A stretch of 64,000 bases of DNA from Seiridium cupressi (lineage: Eukaryota; Ascomycota; Sordariomycetes; Amphisphaeriales; Sporocadaceae): assembly GCA_036674765.1 (NCBI GenBank), contig JARVKI010000020.1, forward strand, positions 450,990 through 514,989. The letters run 5' to 3'. The notes beneath the pieces were generated by a model that made no database searches, was not told where the DNA came from, and worked only from the letters and a program-made list of their open reading frames with translations. The position numbers and the translations under genes are program-made. Shown here in pieces: positions 55,801-64,000 of this stretch (position 1 is the first letter of the stretch; each line of letters begins with the position of its first letter).

Positions 55801-58800
55801 TTGTGCATGGACCGCTGTCAGACCGTATCACACGACATGCAGCTTCCCGTGGGTGGCGCACATCAGCGGAGCTAATTGGTCGGCAGTTTTTCTTCAACTC
55901 CTGAGACATGGGGGGCCATTCTTCAGCAAATGCGCGATTGTTGCACAAGTCCAGAGCGATCTCTGCCCAATAGGCCCGCGATGGGTGATACGCACTCGAA
56001 TATGATTGCGGCAGGGAACGGGGCCAAATAAGCCGATCAAGGCATGTTGTCCCGGAAGTAGAGTGAAAGGCTACCGGAATCTGAGAGCTTGAAGGGGCCA
56101 GGATGTAAAAAGAATCGGACGTTTGTGAGCCCAACGGAGAGTAGGGTTTGGAAGTCTCCAGGAGCACAAGACACGGGCCATACTGGACGTTGCACATCGA
56201 TGATGCAATGCCTGACAATTCCCTTACGGTAATAACAGAGAAACAGAGCTGTGCCGAAGTGTCCCCTCTTCGTCCCTTGTCTGCTATCTGCTCAGAGGCT
56301 AGGATCAATCCAGGATGTCATGTGTAGCTATAAAAAGCATTGCGCTCCAAATTTCTGCATGTGGTGGAGGTCTGTAAGATGCCTGAGCTTGATACAAGCG
56401 TTGACCATGATAAAGCGTCTACTGGTCTCGCCGCAGGAAGTCCTTCCGGCGATACCCAGCGAACGTGCCTGACCAAGACAAGGTCCAAGACATGCTAGTA
56501 TTGGATAAAAGGGGCCGAGGGAATAGCCCCTAAGTATGGCATATAGTTGTATTCGAAAGCCATGCAAGCCTGGTCGTACTAGAGGGGACCTTGCATTCCA
56601 GGGTCGAAGGCTGCCAGCATTACCTGTGGAGGCCCCGTCGATAGAAGACATCATCTTTGTCTCGGCATACCTCGCTCCTGTTTCCATCAACCAGCGGTAA
56701 ACGAATCATGTCCAGAGCGTTTTTGGACCCCATCGTCCCGTCTCGACAGGATAGATTGGCGAGGTGGTCCCTGAGATTGCAGAATTTATGTAACTTATTT
56801 GACACGAGGGGAAGTCGTCGGTCGGTTCAGTCCTGCGAATCGTGCAATGCATGATTCCATAGGACTCGTCTAATCCTAGTCGAGGCCAACACCCGGCGAT
56901 TCGAAGCCACGCGACATTCTAGAATGCCAATCAGAAGAGTCACGCGATGGCCCGTTGAAAGCTTTCCAGCATGACGACCGCAGCCTTACCCGGGACGAGG
57001 CAGTCTGATGAGGCTGCATATGGAAAGTCATGGCATGCATGCGATGCGCAGATGCAGCCCACCCCTGGCCGCGCACGACGGACACGAGGTGTAGTCGGGG
57101 AAGTACCGGATGTCGTCTCATATCCCCCGTCGACAAGCACCTGATCGGCGGACGGCTGAATTCGCACGCCACTGTTTGCATAGCTCGTGCATCGAGGCTT
57201 GCATTTTTAGACGTTTTTCAGCCTTCGTTGCGTCTAAAGGCCTGGTGAATCCGGTGAGGAGGGACTCGGCGCGGTCGCACAGCCTGACGGGAACAAAAGC
57301 GCGTAACAACGCGTCTCAGGCATGCTGGAGACAAAATTAGCAAGAACGAGCAGAATTCGACACCTACTTTACTTGCTTGGCCGCGCAAACCTTGCAGCTA
57401 GTTTACAGTAGGTACTGCAAGGCTCCCCGGCAGTGGCGCGCTAGAAGAATTGACATGTACAGTACATATGCGCCACACCCGCGAAAGATTGGATCTTGAC
57501 AATTGACAATTCCATGAATAGTCGATGCAGTAGTAAGTTTTATCTTCATCTCGACCTGGCCAGGTTCGCGGCCATCATCGGAGAAGTCGCAGATTGCAAT
57601 TTTTTGGTTCCGTTCTGGTTTTGTTCGATTTAGCAACGATGCCCGCCAATCGCCAACTGCCGAAGTTGGTGGGAGACTAGTGTAAGACTTGCGATGCAAT
57701 TTTGATCCCTGTGAGTATTATAATCTATTACTAGAGACTGTTCGGATCGGAATCCTTGGCTCACATCGCAAGACTGATCCTGCAATAATCCTCTATTCCT
57801 ATCACAGTCCAATGAATGAGAGCAGTCGACGCAGGAGCCGCCGGCTAGGTCTTATGGGCTGTAGCTGCGATGACGTCGGCAGATAACACCCTGCAGCTAA
57901 GAAAACCTTGAGCTTTTAGGGCCTGGTTCCACTGCGCAAGGCCCGGCACGTTGACAGGACGATCCGTCAGCTGCTGTTTTGGTAATTCAAACCACGATGG
58001 CGAAGGGCAGTCTTCGAAATCTGGAGCAGATGGGTAGGAAATGAGGAACTCGACGAAGTCCGGGACCTCATAATGCAACTACGCAGTGAACCATATGGGG
58101 TATATGGAGCAGATTGCGAAACCCCTGCACTCGGCAATCAACCGGCTAGGCACTCCACGATTTAGTGCAAAGAGCCTCACCTCTTGGGCCCCTGGCCCCA
58201 AGCCCCCCGAGTTTTTAGTTTTGACTACAGTTGATGGTGACGACCCTTCGTTTCATTTCAACAAGGCGTGGGGGACGGGGGACCGCAGAAGACAGACGAA
58301 TTAGTAATACCTCATTCACATCGTCAATCGTTTAGATCTCAATACGAACCAGGGATCACGTTTCCATGAGTCGAGGAAATTGTGCTCAGTCCAACAGACG
58401 CCCCAAACCTCGGCCAAATGAAGTAATGGAAACCATGGGTGAGGCGTGAAAACCCACTAAATAGACACTATGAGCCCACTTCAGTCTTCAGCACAGTTCA
58501 CGGTCGTCGTGGCCACCAACGAAAAAGCAGTCCATAATGGGGTTTTTTCTGGCTCAATTCCCGATCAAAAGATAACATTTCGAGTTCCTATAGGAGCAAC
58601 GTAAAGGCAGAGGTTTTGGTATTGTAAAGCCGAGCATGGCCGGAACTTTCGATCCATGGCAATATGGAGTTCTCAGGCTCGTCTGGTTCGACGTCATGCA
58701 GGATCGAGGTTGCTCGTGACCACCGCTCTCCCTCCAGGTCTACTTCGGTGCTCCCGGTCGATACACCATGACCCACCTAGGGCAAGATCCAGCTCCCGTA

Positions 58801-58952
58801 TTTCGGCGCGTTCCTCCCCTCATGGCGTATTTATCTACACAGTGATGCCCGTCTCAGACGTCCCGCCTCTCTCACTCTGAATCTAGGTTTTGGACGCCGT
58901 TTTTCTCCTCCCCTCTCAGCCTTTCCCAGCCACTCAGGACAGCCAGTTCAAC
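52810..58952. promoter_or_regulatory. 6.1 kb divergent region upstream of a Zn2Cys6 gene and an AAAP permease
   Basis: No gene could be supported on either strand. The longest frame is 301 codons on the minus strand (55403-56308), with scattered Cys/Arg/Ser composition and no domain, signal peptide or splice support. The DNA has ordinary GC content, so it is not an AT-rich repeat. It may contain long 5' leaders, distal control sites or non-coding transcripts. Confidence 0.45.
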
Positions 58953-60448
58953 ATGGCAGACCACAGGGCCACCGCCAACATGATCAACGACTCCTCCGAC
59001 GACAAGAGCCTCGGCTCGAGCCTGCGTGGGACCAAGGGCAACGGAGAGAAGATTGCGGCGCCTACTCAATCCTCCGGCGCCGACCAAGTAGTTGGCGAGA
59101 TCAGCGAGATCGAGGCCCAGGGACAAGCACACTTCAGCCGGCTGGGCTGGAGGCGGCTGACCGTCGTGCTCATTGTCGAGGCTATTGCCCTCGGAAGTCT
59201 GAGTATCCCAGGAGCTTTCGCAACGCTGGGTATGGTGGCTGGAGTCATCCTGTCAGTCGGTTTGGGACTCATCGCTATCTACACGAGTTACGTCGTTGGT
59301 CAGGTCAAGATCAAGTTCCCCGAGGTGAAACACTACGCCGACGCCGGCAGGCTGATGGCCGGCCGTTTCGGCTATGAAGCGGTCGGTGCCATGTTTGCGC
59401 TTCAACTGATCTTCCTGGTTGGATCGCATACACTGACTGGCACCATCGCCTTCCAAAACATCACCGACAACGGCACCTGTTCTATCGTGTTTGGTGTCGT
59501 GTCGGCCATCATCTTGCTGTTTCTCGCTATTCCTCCTTCGTTCGCCGAGGTTGCTATCTTGGGCTACATTGATTTTGTGTCCATCATTGTGGCCATCTTG
59601 ATCACCATAATCGCTACCGGGGTGGAGAGCTCCAATGCGACTGGCGGTCTGTCGGCGGTCAACTGGTCAGCGTGGCCAAAGGAGGACTTGTCTTTCTCGG
59701 AAGCCTTTGTTGCGATCACCAATATCATCTTCGCCTATAGTTTCGCTGTGTGTCAATTCTCTTTCATGGATGAAATGCACACTCCGAAAGACTACGTCAA
59801 GTCTATCTGGGCACTTGGTTTGATCGAAATCTTCATCTACACCTTGACCGGTGCGTTGATCTACGCGTTCGTTGGTGCTGATGTGGAATCCCCGGCCCTC
59901 CTGTCGGCTGGCTCATTGATGTCCAAGGTGGCTTTCGGCATTGCCCTGCCAGTCATTTTCATCTCTGGGTCTATCAACACAACCTGTGTTGCACGCTATA
60001 TTCACGGCCGCGTATACAAGAACTCCGTTATTCGCTTCATCAACACCAAAATGGGATGGATCACTTGGCTCGCACTTATTACTATCATCACCATCATTGC
60101 TTGGGTGATCGCTGAGGCCATCCCATTCTTCGACGATCTACTGTCCATTTGCTCAGCCTTGTTCGTTTCGGGCTTCACGTTCTACTTCCCTGCCATTCTT
60201 TGGTTCCAGCACATCCGGGAGGGCTCAGTCTTCGCCAAGGAGAACTTGCTGCTGACCTTTGCCAATGCGTTCTGCTTCCTCATTGGCATTGTCACCCTGG
60301 TCGGCGGTACCTATTCAGCTGTTGTTGATATCGTAAGTGACCCTGCGCTACCTTGGTTAGTGATATCGAAGTACTAAACATATAATTACAGAACAGCCAG
60401 TATGAGGCGAAGACTGTGCGCGGCGCCTTTACTTGCTCGCCCTTATAG
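58953..60448 (+). CDS. Neutral amino-acid permease, AAAP (MTR-like) family
   Basis: Exons 58953-60332 and 60392-60448, 59-nt intron, phase 0; 478 aa. The Met at 58953 (MADHRATANM) is the first ATG of the frame. A polar N-terminus of ~65 aa ends FSRLGWRRLTVVLIVE. Eleven or so membrane segments follow, beginning with EAIALGSLSIPGAFATLG, the conserved TM1 loop of the amino acid/auxin permease group. FAYSFAVCQFSFMDEM and ISGSINTTCVARYIHGRVYK are further family blocks. Exon 2 encodes the short conserved tail NSQYEAKTVRGAFTCSPL. Fungal relatives (Neurospora MTR type) import neutral aromatic and aliphatic amino acids at the plasma membrane. Specificity here is inferred only at family level. Confidence 0.9.
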
Positions 60449-63104
60449 ATTGAGATATTCTAGGTCAAAGCGCAAACAAACTTGATGGATACCCCATAGA
60501 CTCTCGAGCCTGGCCCTCCTACTCACAGTGGTTGCTCACGCCCCAGCATTGACCTTGTCAATGGTACCTATACTTTGTGAACTACCCTTATCTTGAGGCT
60601 GTTAGGGCTCACGAAGATCTTGGCTCAAGCCTCTTTTGTATGTGGCAATCTAGAAGGCATCCGGCTAAGGAGACAAAAGGACCGCTCGCAGGCCGATCGA
60701 TCATGATCATGTATATAGAGGATGGCACAAATATGAAATAACGAATGATGATTGTAAAAACTGTAGCTTACCAGAGCGATCTTGAGGTATTCCAAAACAA
60801 GCGCGCGCAGATGGGTCACTGCTCATAAGATCGGACGTTACAAGACATGCTGCCATGTTCTTCAGGCTCCCAGGCTTGCTGGATGGTGGAATGCCTGCGC
60901 AACACCCGCATATCGCTCGCGGTTATATGGAAATCAGCCGCGGTATCGTGCAGCGTCGTCAGACCAGCGCGCGACTGCCACGACATGCTGCTAGGCATAT
61001 ACATCCCAATTCGGGTTGGTCCCAACGGGCCACTTCGACGATCACTAAACCCACCAAATGATCCGAATCATCTGATTGTCTAGCCAGCAGAATGAGGCCA
61101 CATCGTGTCTACGCCCAGGGCGATCGACCGCGGTCTTCTCCGCACGCTTATGATCCTTCTGAACAGCAGCGAGCAGCTTATTGCCCGCTTGATGGGCGAA
61201 ATTGTCCATTCGTCAGGGAAACCAGATATTTGAGTTGGTCCCGTCACGTTGGTATCCGCGTCTAGGCGCCCACGGTATTCATGGATTATTCGTTGGACTT
61301 CCGCCACGCTTCCTAGCTTAGGCATATGGACATCTCCTTGCATTAGCGACGGAAGATTTGGTCTTGGTTCTAGAACGGACACGCATCAGGAAGCCCTTCG
61401 CCGCAGCTGAATTGGAGGCTACATGTTGGACAATATCTTTCGTGTCCTCCCTTACTGCAAGGCAGCCCAGAGGGGATTCGAGAGAACAACCCCCCCCCTT
61501 TTCCGTCGTCCGGCTCGTGGCTTTGCTCAAAAAATTACACAGCACATGCAAGGTTGATACTCCAGCATCTGAAGATGTACCTCTCTGGCTCAAGATGTAC
61601 GAGTACTTTCCAAGTGCTAGATTGCTAGATGTTTCGAGTGCGATGTCGACAAAGTCCATTGAGCACCATAATGCTGGTTTGTGCGCGCAGATGGTTTCAG
61701 GCTTAGGAAATAGGGGCTTTGACCCAGAGCCTTGGGTTGGAATGTGAGTTAATCAGATGAACGTCGCTCAGGGAAAAGATCGCTGTCGACCCTGAAGTCT
61801 GTCAAGTCCGTGCGAATCCCTCTGCAAGGGACTCCAAACATGGCAAGCCCCTGCCTGACACAAAAGAGCGCACCCCGCGCACCAGGGCACCTAGAACTCT
61901 ATGGCGTGTGTCAGGGGCTTGAATGGTGAATGGACTTGAAACGAAACATTTTGCGGGGTCGTAGTGGGTTGACCGCTACCACAACACACGACTGAGGGGC
62001 TTCGCGAGGCTTCATCCGTGCATGTGGTAGATGTATCAGAAATCATGGGGTATTGATTCCATCTCGATATTATGTATTCCGAGGTAACTGATGCCGCTTA
62101 GATTTAACTAAAATTCTGGTTCAACGTAGGACTACCCAGCTTTGGTACAGACCGTCCACTGGACTGCAAGTTAACCAACCAGTCTACGAGGAAAATCAAG
62201 GAACAGAGTTCTCAATTCAGCGGCCGCCATCTTGGGAATATGTCATTGTTGCAATTTCCGCAAGGCGAAATAGGAATTGACGAAACGGAGATCCGAGGAC
62301 CACAGTATCCTTGCATCCTCGTGAACCTTACCTAATACCGCATGGGCAGGCATACCACGCTTTGAATCGTGCTGACAGCTGGGAGCCAACAGCAACTTTG
62401 CAGAATGGATACGGTGCCTCACACCCAGGTTTAGTCTTGGCAACATGAAGCCTACCCTATTCAAGAAATCTCACCCACGGGTGGAGAGGCTGAAGGATCA
62501 GTTTGGCTTCTCGCAGAGCAAGGACATCGTAGAAACCCACACTAAGCAACGGTGCCTTGCTGCAGCAGGTCGAAGGATTCACTTGGCTTGATTCAGTACG
62601 GCTGGGGACAGAAGAAACCCGTTGCAGGTTCTGCATACGGTGTGTAGTAGACTTCTATCTGCATTGTAGCACGGTTGAAGTTCGGGAATCCAGTTCTTCT
62701 ATTCGTTCTATGGGACAAAGCTCGGATTGATCAGGATTCAATCCAACTATGGTGTGGCTACTACAATCTAGCTAGCCCTCTTCGGCCATTCGCATTTCTC
62801 CAAGTATTGCAATAGACAGCTTCTGGTTAAGGTCTAACTCTCGCCCCCAACATCATCGATTATGAAACTTTTAATTTATTCATTGCAGCTTTGAGACTCT
62901 GGAAACACGAGCTTATGTTGTGGAGAGTTGTGGCAGAATGATCCTGGCATGCTAAGTGCTTCACGATAAGCTTTCCCCGTCTTCATGATCCTAGCAGGAC
63001 TTCCCCTGGCACACAATTGCTTATCTGAACATGAGATGAAGAATGGACGATCTATCCCATAGACTGGCACGTAACCGCACAGGGATCAGATCTATTAGCG
63101 GTCT
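60449..63104. other. Intergenic region before the AT-rich block
   Basis: About 2.65 kb of normal-composition DNA with no supported gene. Frames of 100-130 codons on both strands at 61080-61750 overlap one another and carry no recognisable domain. A nested inverted repeat lies at 61802-61939. Confidence 0.5.
61802..61939. repeat. Nested imperfect inverted repeat
   Basis: The inner arms are CAAGCCCCTGCCTGACAC (61844-61861) and GTGTCAGGGGCTTG (61908-61921), complementary except for a 4-nt insertion in the left arm. The outer arms are TCAAGTCC (61802-61809) and GGACTTGA (61932-61939). The whole could fold into a hairpin of about 138 nt with a 46-nt loop, or be the ends of a tiny non-autonomous element. 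Confidence 0.6.
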
Positions 63105-63922
63105 ACAAAACGCTTCAAGCCAATCAGATTTTTAGAAATAAAAGAAATCCATTTCTTTTATTCGCCAGCCAATTAGATTATTTTAAAATAAAACAGCCTA
63201 TTTATTTAAACTTATTATTATTTAGTTTAAATTATTATATTATATTAATATAATTGTATTAACGTAATTATACCGGTTATTACGGTATTAAAACGTTATT
63301 AAAGCGTTAACGGTATAACATTTATAAAAAGCCGTTATATTAATTTAAAACTTAATTTCCTTTTTTCTTCTTTATATAATAATAATATATTAAATTATTA
63401 ATATATAAAACCGTAATATTAGCGTAATTAATTAAATTTAACTTTAATTATAATTAAAATATTAAATTTATAATATTTAAAAGTAATATAATTAATTTTT
63501 AAATTTTATCTTTAAAAATAAATATTATTTAATTAAACCTAATTAATATAATATTAAATTTAATTAACTTAACGATTTATTAATTAAATATTAAATTTAA
63601 TTTACGCGTTAATATTAATTTTAAATTTATAAACGTTAAATTTTAAAAATTTAAAATTAAAAAACTTTTTAATAATTTATTATAATTAATATTATTATTT
63701 TTATTTAAAAAGTTAATATAAAAATAAATAAAATAAATTAATTAATTTTTTTAAATAAATAAAATTATTATATTAAAGTTAAGTATTAATATTTAATTAT
63801 TATTAATAAATTATATTTCTTTTTTATAATATTATTTATATATAAATATTTAATTAAAAAATTAAAAAATTATTAATTAATTATTATTAATTACTTTTAA
63901 TATTTATAAATTATATATATAT

Positions 63923-63924
<2 letters not shown>
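63105..63924. repeat. AT-rich block with RIP-like dinucleotide pattern
   Basis: Composition changes abruptly near 63110-63120 to nearly pure A/T. In the stretch 63241-63660 I count about thirteen CpG but only one CpA (near 63320) and one TpG (near 63254), whereas TpA is everywhere. Depletion of CpA/TpG with retained CpG is what repeat-induced point mutation leaves. No coding frame survives. The block continues beyond the window. Confidence 0.75.

Positions 63925-64000
<76 letters not shown>
63925..64000. repeat. (TAA)n microsatellite
   Basis: Uninterrupted TAA trinucleotide repeat of about 25 copies running to the right edge of the window. Its true length is unknown because the window or contig may end inside it. 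Confidence 0.95.

Noticed and set aside
55403..56308. Minus-strand open frame of 301 codons in the 6.1 kb desert
   Set aside because: No domain, signal or splice logic; Arg/Ser/Cys-rich scattered composition typical of a chance frame in GC-balanced DNA.
61080..61747. Overlapping plus- and minus-strand frames of 100-130 codons
   Set aside because: The frames contradict each other, a poly-C run interrupts the region, and no motif is recognisable.

Overview
This window is nuclear DNA of a filamentous ascomycete (Pezizomycotina, most likely Eurotiales such as an Aspergillus, Penicillium or Talaromyces relative). The signs are short GT..AG introns of about 40-140 nt, genes split on both strands without operons, fungus-only families (Zn2Cys6 regulators, DUF3176, KRE9/KNH GPI proteins, GPR1/FUN34 acetate carriers, sedolisins) and a sharp drop into extremely AT-rich DNA at the right edge. 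I rebuilt exon structures by hand from splice sites and reading phase; every multi-exon model given closes in frame.

Layout. 0-8.5 kb: the 3' end of NMD3, a six-cysteine small secreted protein (-), HRI1 (+), a KRE9/KNH-type GPI-anchored wall protein (-), an AT-rich patch, and a DUF3176 membrane protein (-). 9.2-19.1 kb: a Dal5-type (allantoate permease family) MFS carrier in seven exons (-) diverging from a metal-dependent amidohydrolase (+), then a five-exon Gly/Asn-rich secreted peptide gene and a Zn2Cys6 regulator in about nine exons. 20.7-31 kb: a GPR1/FUN34/YaaH acetate-type carrier, a TauD-type dioxygenase tail-to-tail with a conserved nuclear-looking protein, a DHA1 drug/H+ antiporter, and the ER Qa-SNARE Ufe1/syntaxin-18. 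31-41.7 kb: cytosolic aspartate aminotransferase, a macro-domain protein, an F-box protein with an acidic repeat tail, a secreted sedolisin and a hemerythrin-HHE protein. 42-46 kb: an intron-containing elongator tRNA-Met, a decayed GDSL esterase and unassignable coding-like debris. 46-49.8 kb: a second DHA1-like carrier and a secreted CE5 cutinase/acetylxylan esterase. 51-60.5 kb: a Zn2Cys6 regulator and an AAAP amino-acid permease, divergent across about 6.1 kb without a recognisable gene. 60.5-64 kb: 2.6 kb of non-coding DNA, then an AT-rich block with a RIP-like dinucleotide pattern ending in a (TAA)n microsatellite.

How the genes relate. Housekeeping genes (NMD3, HRI1, UFE1, aspartate aminotransferase, tRNA-Met) are interspersed with accessory nutrient-use genes: five membrane carriers, several secreted or wall proteins and two zinc-cluster regulators. 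No secondary-metabolite backbone enzyme, transposase ORF, CRISPR or rRNA was seen. The best candidate functional unit is the divergent amidohydrolase/MFS pair, with the Zn2Cys6 gene 3.5 kb downstream as a possible but unproven local regulator. I found no clear evidence of a wholly new system; the items most worth following are that module, the 6.1 kb divergent regulatory desert, the decay zone beside the tRNA and the RIP-like boundary.
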